From Cenococcum geophilum 1.58 (taxonomy: Eukaryota > Ascomycota > Dothideomycetes > Gloniales > Gloniaceae), in assembly GCA_001692895.1 (NCBI GenBank), contig KV748224.1:1-64000 (forward strand): a stretch of DNA of 64,000 nt, written 5' to 3'. A program made the position numbers and the translations under genes. The notes under the pieces were generated by a model that ran no database searches, was not told the DNA's origin, and was given only the letters and a program-made list of their open reading frames with translations. Positions 1 through 9,742 of this stretch are shown one piece after another (positions within the stretch are counted from its first letter, which is position 1; every line of letters begins with the position of its first letter).

Positions 1-72
1 ATTTATTACTTAACGTCTAATTTAGATCCCTATTAGGCCTATATAAACTACTTTTTAGTTACCTTAATATAT
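1..72. other. AT-rich flank left of the first Copia element
   Basis: Short stretch of TA-rich DNA lying outside the Copia element. No frame, repeat or signal is recognisable in it. It ends at the ATACC target duplication (73-77). Confidence 0.4.
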
Positions 73-77
73 ATACC

Positions 78-250
78 TGTCGGAACGTTAATTATATGAC
101 GTGGTTACGGGACCACGTAGCGAGGTTAGCTAACCTGACCTTGGAGCAACCCCTTACCTCTAGTAAAAACAATCAACTACTAACTTCAACACCGCATACG
201 TACTACTACAAGTGATATTTATGCACGTTAATAAAGTGAGTATACCGACA
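78..250 (+). repeat. 5' LTR of Copia-1
   Basis: 173 bp, starts TGTCGG and ends CCGACA, so the termini are mutually inverted. It matches 6178-6350 along its full length with only transition differences. Confidence 0.93.
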
Positions 251-270
251 CTAATTAGTAGACGTATAGA
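251..270 (+). other. Putative primer-binding site of Copia-1
   Basis: The sequence directly after the 5' LTR, CTAATTAGTAGACGTATAGA, closely resembles the sequence in the same position of the Copia elements at 20260-26344, 28484-37147 and 55217 onward. It is not the usual initiator-tRNA complement, and I cannot name the primer tRNA. Confidence 0.5.
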
Positions 271-290
271 TTAGGAAATACGTAATAGCA

Positions 291-590
291 AAGCTTAAAA
301 CCACGCATTAGCTTAACTGCTAACGCGTTAAATTGCAGAGCTATCGCCCTATTTTAGTTAAAGGAGAAAGCTACGTTACCCTTAAAGCTTAAGACCACGT
401 ATCAGCTTGCTGACGCGTAAAATCGCCTAGAGAATCGTATCTTTACTTAGAGAGAGCTACGTTACCCCTTAAAGCTTAAGACCACGCATTAACTTAACTG
501 TTAACGCGTTAGATCGCCTAAAGGACCTTAAAGCTTAAGACCATATATTAACTTAACTACTAACGCGTAAGATCGCCTAGAGGACCGTAT
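291..590 (+). repeat. Four degenerate leader repeats in Copia-1
   Basis: Copies start near 291, 383, 472 and 530. Each begins AAGCTTAAGACCACG-like and ends GATCGCCTAGAGGA-like, with a short TTAAC..GTTAA inverted repeat in the middle. They lie in the untranslated leader between the primer-binding site and gag. A packaging or structural RNA role is possible but not shown. Confidence 0.6.
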
Positions 591-686
591 CTTTGCTAAG
601 AATCGTCTTCAGTCTTCAGTCTTTAAAAACTGTAGATTTGTTAAGGGGACACGTATATACCCTTACACCCTCACCTTTATACCCCC

Positions 687-718
687 AACCTTAACCTTAA
701 CCTTAACCTTAACCTTAA
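687..718 (+). repeat. AACCTT hexamer microsatellite
   Basis: About five uninterrupted copies of AACCTT just before gag. It differs by one base from the canonical fungal telomere unit (AACCCT) and lies inside the retrotransposon, so it is a microsatellite and not a telomere. Confidence 0.85.
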
Positions 719-1149
719 CTTCTAAACGACGACTACCCTTATATACAAAGACACGATAATATAGAAATTAACTAGAAGGAAAGAATTGCCAAATACGGCT
801 ACGGAATTAACTTGGAGACGGCTATAGATAATAATCTAGCGGAGTATATAGAGACTAAAATGCACCTATATATACGGCACAACCTTATAGACTTTTTACT
901 ATGGATAGTATATTAGGAAGACTTTAAAGACTTTATACTAGAGCTCTTTAAATAAGTATAATCCGAAACTAGAGTAAGAATCCGTAACTACCTAGTTAAG
1001 AGAGGAGTATACGTTATTAAGCAAGATAAGAGGCATACCCTTGGCAAGGTGCTAACGGACGTCGCCTATAAAGAAGAGTTTTATAAATGGACGGACGAGG
1101 AGCTTATCGCGGCCTTTGTAGAGGTAAAGCCAATAATTATAACAACTCT

Positions 1150-1430
1150 GCAAGACTAACTTAATTCAACCTTAAACAAGCTTACTACACCTCTAGCCCT
1201 ATTACTAGGTACTCCACTAACTCTACCAGCTATTCCAGCTACTATACTACCAGCTACTCCGGTTGCTGTACCGCTAGCTACCCCAATTACAGCACCGCCA
1301 GCTACCCCGGTCGCTGCCCCCGCTACCCCTACTACCCCCCCCAGATCTACTCCGATTGCTGTACCGCTAGCTACTCCAATTACTACCCCTGCTAACCTCG
1401 CTACCCCTCCTAGTCCTTAATCCTCTAATT
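1150..1430 (+). repeat. Pro/Ala/Thr-coding low-complexity tract in Copia-1 gag
   Basis: Repeated GCTACCCC/CCAGCTACT-like units encode a Pro-Ala-Thr-rich linker (for example VAVPLATPIT, present twice). It is more GC-rich than its surroundings. Confidence 0.65.
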
Positions 1431-4213
1431 ACAACTAAATCTACACTCTTATTAACTAACTGCTATGGCTAAAAGAGCAGTAACTGTAGTAGCCATAGTA
1501 ACCGTAGTAGCTATATATATATATACTACCCGAACTAGCTGTACCTAGTATAGAGTAAGGACCTAAGCAAGGATCTAGATATAGTAAGGAGGTAGCTATA
1601 ATTATAAAGATCTATACAGACGACTAAAAGTACAATGGAGTTAACGATAGCTTTAACTTTAAGCTAACTATTTTTTACAACATCTATAAGAGATCTAGCT
1701 TACTACTAGAAGGCTATATAGTGGCATTCCCTAGCATACTAAAAGGGCTTACTTAGGACCACTACTATAATAGTAACCTTAAGTTAAGACCTTTTACTAA
1801 AGCCTATAACCACATATAACAGTTCTTTAAAGGGCCAGAATACTACTATAAGAATCTTATAGAGTGGAACAGTATAACCCTTTAAGGAGTTATAGATGAG
1901 AACCCTAACAAGTTAATCTATTAGAACTTCTAACTACTTATAAATAAGCTGCTAAAGCAACGCTACGGACTATACCTAGACTTCTATATAAACCGTATTC
2001 TTATAAATAAGCTAGTTACTGCTTGCCAGGGAGTACTAGTATGCTATATTACTATCTCCAACCCTTTAGAAGACCTCTCTTAGTTAATTAGCAAGCTATA
2101 ATCCTCTATTATTACGTAGGAAAAAGAACACCCCCTATAGGCCTTAATAAGATTATCTTATTAAGCCTTCTTTATGGATTAATGCTATTACCAAAATGAC
2201 CAGAATTGAGACCAAAACACTAATTGCTATGGCAGTAATCACCCCTATAGAACCAACGGTAGACTAAAGGCTAAGTGCTACGTCTGTAAGAAGGAGGACT
2301 GCTATTTATAGAAATATACAGAGGAGGAGCGTAATTGGTCTAGAGACGACTATAAGAGACGTTTTATTGATATTAAGGGCCGCAATAAGGGCAACTTTAA
2401 TAACCACTTTAAATAATACGTCGCCGTCTGCAAAAGAGATAAAGAGGATAACTTAGACTTTAAAGCCTACATATACGACGCTAACAACTCTAGAAGCGAT
2501 GCCGGAGAACCTAACAATAGTTTTACCTATATTACTACCTTTAGAACACTTACTATAGAGGAAGCAACCTCTATAAGCATAGAACTAGCTAATAAGGCTT
2601 ATATATACCTGCTTACGGCTTTAGAACTCACTATAGAGTCCACCACAGAACCTTATACGGAGACCGGCCCATTTGCCTACAGTACGGCTATAGCTATAGC
2701 GTCACGATATACCTTAACGGTCTTTATAGGAATTATAATTGATATGGGTACTTCACGCAAGTCTATAGCTGGCTACAGTTAATTCTAAGCTCTATAGGCC
2801 GTAGATAAGTCCATAAGTCTTAATATGTTAACTAAGGGCCAAGTAACTATCTAATTTGGGATCGGAGCCTCTACATCTATCGGAATCATAGACATTAACA
2901 GCCCTATAGGTAAGGTACAATTCCATATTATTAAAGCAGATACTCCTTTCCTACTTTACTTAGCAGATATGGATAGACTCTATATTAAATACGATAACCT
3001 AAAGGACGTTATTATTACTTGCACTAAAAGGGTGCCAGTAGTTAGACAATTTGGCCACCCATTTCTCTTATGGAGCTTCTCCTTATAGTCTTATTTAGTT
3101 AAGTCTTTTAATATAAACCCTTACTACTTAACTAACGTAGAACTATAACGTCTATACCGTTAATTTGGTCACCCGTTAGTTAATAAACTATAAAAGCTTC
3201 TTAACAAGGCTGGCTACGGCTATAACACTAATAGATCCGCTATTAAAGAGCTAACTAGACTCTGCCACTATTGCTAGAAGTATAGTAGATCTCTAGGTAG
3301 ATTTCGCTTTACCCTATAAGACGACGTTAATTTTAATTATAATATTATTGTTGACATTATGTATATTAGCGGCTCCCCCCTACTATACGTAGTTAACGAA
3401 GCAACTTAATTTCAAGCTAGCAGATGGCTACAAGATATCAGCACTAAGTACACTTAGGACATTCTACGGATGTGCTAGATTAATAGCTACTTAGGACCAC
3501 TAGACCTAATCACTATAGACGCCGGGAAGAACTTTGTTAGTAAGGAGTTTAAGCACTACGCTGCCACTATGGGAGTAACTATAAAGTCAGTTCCAGTCGA
3601 ATCACACAATTCCATTGGAATGGTAGAGCGCTACCACAGTCCGCTACAACAAGCCTACCAAATTATTATAACTGAAATCCCTAAAATCAGCAAGGAGATG
3701 GCCCTATAAATGGCCTTTAAAGCTATTAATAATATAGCTGGCCTAGAAGGCCTAGTCCTTACACTCCTAGTCTTTAAAGCTTACCCCTAAATGGTTGAAT
3801 CGGACGCGCTATTACCTTTAGTTATATAGCGAGCTGCGGCTATTAAGAAAGCAATAGTGGAAATCTAGAAGCTATAAGCTAAATAATAGATCGCTAACGC
3901 TCTTAATATGCGAAACGGACCATAAACTAACGCTATTTACGGCCTCCTACCTAGTTCGCCTGTCTTAGTCTGGAGAGAAGGCAATACTAGCTAGAGTAAT
4001 TATTGGGATGGGCTATATACGCTACTTACCGTTAACGGTAAGACCTATACTATAAAGCTACTAAATGGGCCTACGACCTTCCGCTCTACGGTTATAAAAT
4101 CTCACCTACTAGACCTATAAGACCCAGTTAAACTACAAGAGCCTGTTAAATTAGCTAAACTAGTACCTTTACTAGCTAAACCTTAATTATTACCTAAAGC
4201 CGAACTATAGCTA

Positions 4214-4249
4214 CCGCCAAAGCGAGGTAGAGGTCGCCCCCGTAAATAC
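4214..4249 (+). other. AT-hook motif in Copia-1 pol
   Basis: The frame reads PPKRGRGRPRKY, a canonical GRGRPRK-type AT-hook, between the integrase core and the reverse transcriptase. AT-hooks bind the minor groove of AT-rich DNA. This block is untouched although the pol frame around it has many stops. Confidence 0.75.
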
Positions 4250-5954
4250 CTATTACTTACGGCTATCGCAGACACGGCTACTATAGACGCTATAATAGAT
4301 ACAGGTGCTTTTACGGGTAATATTGTAGATATTACTAATATCGCTATTTACTTATAGAACGATAATAATACCTAATTTAGCGCTTTACGATAAAAGGAGG
4401 TTATAGGCCTACTTAAGAAAGGCGTCTTTAAGATCATTAAGCTACGCGATATGCTAAAGGGGGTTAGACTCTTTAACTTACGGTTTGTTAATAAGATTAA
4501 GAATAAGGGAACTAATAGAGCCTTTAAGAAATTACGACTTATTATATAGGCCTATAATAATTTGGAGAAAGAGCTAGTCCTTACTTAGTTACTAACAATT
4601 TAATGGGTTAGCCAGCGGCTAATTCTCTATATTGCTGCTATGCTACTATAGATACAACTCTACCTCTAAGATATCTTATAAGCCTATATTTAGTCCACTA
4701 TAAACCTAAACCGCGAGTTCTATGTATAACCACCACACGAGCTAAATAAATAATTGGGAATTGATACGGACTCCATTCTAAAGGTTATAAAGCTACTTTA
4801 TAGAGTACCTAAAGCTAGAAACCACTAGTTTAAGACCTACTATTTATACCACGTTAATTAGCTATAAATGGACCAGTCCATATACAACCCTTACTTACTC
4901 TACAGCGATAAGCCTTTTAGAATTGTTAGCCTATAGACTAATAATATACTATTCCTTATAAATAATACCTTTATAGAGGCTAAATAAAGCGAACTACATA
5001 AGGCTAAATTTATGGCTAAGGAGCGAGAGTAATTAACCGCTAATACACCAATTAAGTTTAATAGAGGACTTATTTAATTGATATAAGATAGGAGTATTAC
5101 ACTAACGCAAAAGCGCCAGTATAAGAACCTTAGTGTGGTTAATACTACGCTAGTAGACAGCACTAGCTCTAAAGAAGTTACGCATGGCCTACTTACGTTA
5201 AAGGACTAGTATATCGCTTAACGCGCCAGAGGAGCCTATATTGCCTTAGTCTGTTAGCTAAAGGCCTTATTTAACCTATCCTTTACTACCTAGGTAATTA
5301 ACCTAGTTAAAGATAATGTAAAGAGTTTTAATAAGTAATTAAGCTAGTAGATTAAGAACGCAAATAGAGGCCTAAAGTTCGTTAAGCTAGACGTTAATAC
5401 CTTATAACTCCTGGTATTTATAGACGCTTCCTTCGCCAACAATAAGGACTTATCTTCGCAAATTAGCTACGTATTTATACTAGCAGACGCCTTAAATAAG
5501 GCAAATATTATCTATTAGTCCTTAGTTAAGTGCAAAAGAGTTACTAGGAGTGTATTAGCCTTAGAGTTATACGGTATAGCGCATAGTTTTAATATAGGCG
5601 CTATAATTAAATCCACGCTAGATAAGGTCTTATAGGTTAACTTACTACTTATTCTCTATACTAATTTAAAGTTTTTATATAACTGTCTTGTCTGACTAGG
5701 AACTATATAAGAGAAACGCTTAATAATTAATATAATATGCCTTCGCTAAGCTTATAAATAAAGACAGATTACTAAAGTTAAGTAGATTAATGGAGATACT
5801 AACCCTGCGGACGCTATAATAAAGGGTAAGCCCTATACAGCACTATTATAGCTTATTAATATAAATCGAGTCAAATTATGGGCCGTAGGGTGGGTTAAGT
5901 AAACGGATTTAACTTTAGTTTAGTATTGGCGCTAGTACTAAGCAAGCTAATAGC

Positions 5955-5981
5955 GATTTTTTATCCCGGGGATAGAAAATC
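5955..5981. repeat. 27-nt palindrome near the 3' end of Copia-1
   Basis: Two 13-nt arms around a single central base, GATTTTTTATCCC-G-GGGATAGAAAATC, with one mismatch. It lies between the end of pol and the 3' LTR. Homologous palindromes occur at 20673-20699 and 28865-28891. Confidence 0.8.
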
Positions 5982-5994
5982 CTAATTGGTTGGC

Positions 5995-6090
5995 AGAAGT
6001 TAGGTTTAGTAAAATTTGGTAGAATTTAGCAGAATTCAGTATTATAGCAGAATTCGGCAGAATTCGGTAATATGTTAGAATTTGGCAGAA
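5995..6090 (+). repeat. Short GCAGAATTYGG repeats before the 3' LTR
   Basis: About seven degenerate copies of a 10-12-bp unit (GCAGAATTCG, GTAGAATTTA and similar) between the palindrome and the 3' LTR of Copia-1. Confidence 0.5.
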
Positions 6091-6177
6091 AGTCGCTATT
6101 GCGTATATACTACGAATAGCCTAGAAGTAGACTTAACTTTAAAGTATAGATTAGTCTTCTTTTTAGAGTTGCTCTAG

Positions 6178-6350
6178 TGTCGGAACGTTAATTATATGAC
6201 GTGGTTATAGGACCACGTAGCGAGGTTAGCTAACCTGACCTTGGAGTAACCCCTTACCTCTAGTAAAAACAATTAACTACCAACTTTAACACCGCATACG
6301 TACCACTACAAGTGATATTCGTGTATGTTGATAAAGCGAGTATACCGACA
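6178..6350 (+). repeat. 3' LTR of Copia-1
   Basis: 173-bp partner of 78-250, followed directly by the ATACC target duplication at 6351-6355. Confidence 0.93.
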
Positions 6351-6355
6351 ATACC

Positions 6356-6945
6356 GGTGGCCTATTTAGTTAGTATATTATATACTACTATTTTATAGCT
6401 ACCGCTTAGTAAGGGACTAGCTACTTACTAGCGTAGGCATAAATAATATTACTTAAATACTCTCTATAAGTAGGGGCTTATAAATAGTAGTAAAATAGCT
6501 TATAGGCTAAGGAATTCTTTAGTAGTTTTAAATAGCATATAAGATCTAATAGGAGGACACTAAATAATACGCCCTATTCTAGCCCCTTAAGGACTAAATA
6601 CTCCCGCCTAGCTACAGGCGGCTTACTAGCGAATTTCTAGACCCTTTTATTACTCCTTTTAGATTTCCTAATATACCTAGGAAGTATAGTATATAAGGTA
6701 GACTAGAAGATATAAAGATATACTAGCTAGGTAAAGGCGAAACAAATAGAACTAGCTAAAAGGGGAAATACTTAGGATTTTTCCCCTTATAGGGTCTTTT
6801 TCCTAATATAGACCTAAAAGGGGACTAAATTGGGCAATAAATAGAATTAATAATAATAATTAATATAGGTGGTTATATAGCTAATTATAGAACCTTCGTA
6901 GTATATTAGTGCTGTGTTAGTAGAGCTTTAAAGCTCTATATATAA
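6356..6945. other. AT-rich unassigned repeat DNA
   Basis: TA-rich, RIP-like sequence with short purine/pyrimidine tracts (AAAAGGGG, CCCCTT). No TE domain, TIR or LTR could be recognised on either strand. Confidence 0.4.
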
Positions 6946-7510
6946 GGTTTTGAGTAGAGCTTCGAGCAGAGCCTTGTGCAGAGCTTTGAGCAGAGCCTCG
7001 TATAGAGCTTTAAGCAGAGCTTTGTGCAGAGGCTTTGAGCAGAGCCCTCGTTATAGAGCTTCGAGCAGAGCTTCGAGCAGAGCTTCGAGCAGAGGCTTCG
7101 AGCAGAGCTTCGAGCAGAGCTTCGAGCGGAGCCTCGACCAGAGCTTCGAGCGGAGCCTCGACCAGAGCCTTGACCAGAGCCTTGACCAGAGCCTTGACCC
7201 AGAGCCTCGACCAGAGCCTCAAGCAGAGCTTCGGGCCAGAAGCTTCGACCCAGAGCTTCGACCGGAGCTTCGACCAGAGCTTCGACCAGAGCTTCGACCG
7301 CAGAGAGCTTCGGACAGAGGCTTCGACCGGGAGCTTTATGCAGAGCCTCGTGCAGAAGCCTCGTGCAGAGCTTTTTATATATAGAGTTTGTATATTTCGT
7401 GCAGAGCGTTCGGTTCGTGCAGACGTCGTGCAGGCCTTCGTGCAGGCTTCGTGCAGGCTTTCGTGCAGGCTTTCGTGCAGGCTTTCGTGCAGGCGTTTAT
7501 GCAGGCAGCG
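6946..7510. repeat. 12-bp minisatellite, unit TTCGAGCAGAGC
   Basis: Dozens of tandem, partly degenerate copies of a 12-bp unit (TTCGAGCAGAGC, TTCGACCAGAGC), passing at the right end into TTCGTGCAGGC units. The period is a multiple of three, so several frames stay open on both strands and give spurious Arg-Ala-Ser and Glu-Ala-Leu repeat proteins of 140-170 residues. The unit differs by about one base from the reverse complement of the minisatellite at 31501-32400. GC content is far above the flanks. Confidence 0.9.
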
Positions 7511-7670
7511 GAAGAGCAATAAAGTAGGTAATAAGGCCCAGAGTTAGTCTAGATACAATATATTAGCTATTTAGGTATTTATCTACTATAAATATTAATA
7601 TAGGAGGTTAAATATTAAGGATTGGTAATAGTTAATAGCTCTAGCTAAATATTTACTATTTTAGTGGTAA

Positions 7671-7985
7671 TATTTAAGGCAAAATGTAGTAGTAACCATA
7701 ACGCCGTTTATAATAATTTTGGCAGTGTTAGAATCGCCTTATAAAGCTTTAGAATATAACGTTGGCTAATTATCTATAAAGGCGTTAGTTTGTTATTAAT
7801 TAATAGTAATAGAGTTTTAAGTAGAGCTTTAAAGGGGAGATTCGCTTATTTAAGGCGAAATATAGTAGTAACCACCAGGCCATTCGTAATAATTTTAGCA
7901 GCATTAGAATTGCCCTATAAAGTTCTAGAATATAACGTTAGCTGATTATTTATAAAGGCGTTAGTTTATTGTTAATTAATAGCTA
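7671..7985. repeat. 176-bp tandem duplication
   Basis: Two copies (about 7671-7808 and 7847-7985) share TATTTAAGGC, AGTAGTAACCA, ATAATTTT and GGCGTTAGTTT blocks in order, offset by 176 bp. The copies differ mostly by transitions. Nothing coding is visible. Confidence 0.75.
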
Positions 7986-8820
7986 AAATATTTAGTATAG
8001 CGCGCGAGTTTATATAAGAATTATATATAAATCGGCGCGAGGGATTAATAAATTTCCGAACTGTGTACCAGACGATAATAATATAAGATAATTAATCTGT
8101 TATGTAAGCTGCTTATAATTGGTTAATTATCTAGGACTGAGATAATTTTAGGGGAGGCATATATAGCTTAGAAAGTGGCGGTATTATAAGCTGTACTATA
8201 CGTACCTTTACTTACTTATTATTTATACATTTCAAAACGTCTACAACTCTATAGCTAGAGCGGGTCGGCCGCCCTCCCTGCTTATGGTGGCGGACTAAAA
8301 GTATTTTAATTTGTAATTATCTACTTTAAATACCGCTAATTATACTACTACTAAGCCTGTCCTGTGCTAGTAGCTTAATATTCCTAAAATATTCGTACGG
8401 ATCGCTGCATTCTTTACTCGCTATAGCTCTAGCCCAAACATAGATATTATAGGTAGACGAAGCCTGTAAATAGAATATTCCTTATATTCTATCTATATAT
8501 ATATTATTTAATCCACCAGAATTTCTTATGTAAGGTTGTTTATATAACTCGTAAATCCATAAGTTATAAGAGAATGTAATAATAGCAATATAGTCCTTTT
8601 TAATCTAAATCCAACCAATTTTAAGTATGGAGACGCCTTAAGGAAATGTGGGCGTCTTTACCTGTGTGATACGTATTTCGTTACTTAATTTTTAGTAAAT
8701 CTCCAAAAACATCTGCGTTTGTTCAATCTGAGCAGTACGGCTATTAGAGTGTTTATCTACGCTGATCTTATAAAGCGGAAAAAAATATATTAAAAAAGAA
8801 ATTAAAAAAAAAAATCAAGT
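7986..8820. other. AT-rich unassigned DNA
   Basis: Mostly TA-rich sequence with a small GC-rich patch (GGGTCGGCCGCCC, about 8265). No frame longer than chance and no identifiable repeat ends. It may contain old solo LTR material, but no target duplication was found. Confidence 0.35.
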
Positions 8821-9742
8821 TTACAGCTGGAAGCCGGGGTGCAGCTTAGGGGGGTCACGGAAAAGTTAAAAGGGGTCACCGATGGGGGTCGGCGAAAGTT
8901 AAACGGGGTCACCGATGGAGCACCGAAAAAAGGTCGGCGGGGTCACACTCCCACCCATATAGAACGTGCATCGGTAGCTATAATTTGCCTTTAGCAACCG
9001 TATGCATTAAATATGCGGTGCATATACTAAGTATATGCATATATACAACTATAAGATATATACGTTAAATGGTTTATTAGTGGGTGAATATGCTAAGTAT
9101 ATGCTTAGTATATACAGGGATAATATAGCGCACCCTACCTTATATAAAATTAGTATACGTATAGACTTTACATATGCCTAGCATATGCAATACATACGCA
9201 TAGTCTATACTATAATAACCTAGCTTACTTATTTACTGCTATAGTTAATGGGGGGTATATACTAAGTATATATACCTTAAGCATTATATAATTTTTTATT
9301 ATTATATATACTAAGTAAATACTATAGCATAGCCTACCTTATATAAAATATAAATATAATACTTTAAAAGGTAGTATATAAAGGAGTAAAATCTCTTTAA
9401 AATAAATATAAAATTGGTAGAGTATATACGGAGTATATACTCTGCATATGCTAAGACCATATAACGCGTATACAGGTATATTTTAACAACTTAGGTTATT
9501 TATTTTATTTTAGTATATGCCCTGCATATACCCCGCATATGCCTCGCATATAACTTATTTTATATATATAAAATACTTTAAATTCTATAAAATAAAAAAA
9601 ATTAGTCTGTATATGCACTGCATATGCATAAAGCTCAGCGGGGTCAGAAGTTGAGCGGGGTCAGAAAGGTTGTGACCCCGTTGAACTTTGTGACCCCGCC
9701 GAGTTTTTCCGTGACCCCCCCGAGCTGTAAGCCCGCTGGAAG
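8821..9742. mobile_element. Non-autonomous TIR element with GGGGTCAC subterminal repeats
   Basis: The two ends are inverted copies of each other. The left end (about 8821-8946) contains TTACAGCT, GGGGGGTCACGGAAAA and several GGGGTCAC units. The right end (about 9626-9742) contains the same series on the other strand (TTTTCCGTGACCCCCC, AGCTGTAA). The core between them is AT-rich, full of TATGCATATGC-like motifs, with no coding capacity. Clustered subterminal repeats of this kind are typical binding sites for a transposase supplied in trans. The superfamily is not identified, and exact ends and target duplication were not resolved. Confidence 0.6.

Larger units (their letters stand above)
790..5935 (+). 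pseudogene. Copia-1 gag-pol polyprotein, broken by many stops
   Basis: One frame can be followed almost throughout if stops are read through. An N-terminal gag part (about 790-1150) is followed by a Pro/Ala/Thr-rich stretch (1150-1430) and gag proper. A CX2C-type zinc knuckle (KCYVCKKEDC) sits at about 2273-2301. The protease has IDMGTSRKS near 2740, where the family has a DTGAS-type motif. The integrase has a GPY-less Copia layout: an HP..H/CxxC-like region near 3150-3280, then catalytic Asp at 3353, Asp at 3518 and Glu at 3626, giving D-55-D-35-E. Next come an AT-hook, the reverse transcriptase (about 4400-5000) and RNase H (about 5400-5800, with FIDASFANNKD). Many TAG/TAA codons stand where Gln or Trp is expected, so it is inactive. 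The exact start codon is not recoverable. Confidence 0.85.
78..6350 (+). mobile_element. Complete Ty1/Copia LTR retrotransposon (Copia-1), RIP-degraded
   Basis: A 6.27-kb element bounded by two 173-bp LTRs that start TGTCGG and end CCGACA. It is flanked by the 5-bp direct repeat ATACC (73-77 and 6351-6355), which marks a clean insertion. The internal order is gag, protease, integrase, reverse transcriptase, RNase H, which is the Copia order and sets the strand. Stop codons recur at former CAG, CAA and TGG positions, so the element is dead. The LTR pair differs only by transitions, as RIP would produce. Confidence 0.93.

Noticed and set aside
687..718. Telomere-like repeat
   Set aside because: The unit is AACCTT, not AACCCT, with only about five copies inside the Copia leader.
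6950..7547. Three overlapping open frames of 144-170 codons on both strands
   Set aside because: They are by-products of the 12-bp minisatellite; the period keeps several frames open and the proteins are simple 4-residue repeats.
7986..8290. Possible solo LTR (TGTAAGCTGC..ACGTCTACA)
   Set aside because: No target duplication and no partner in the window.
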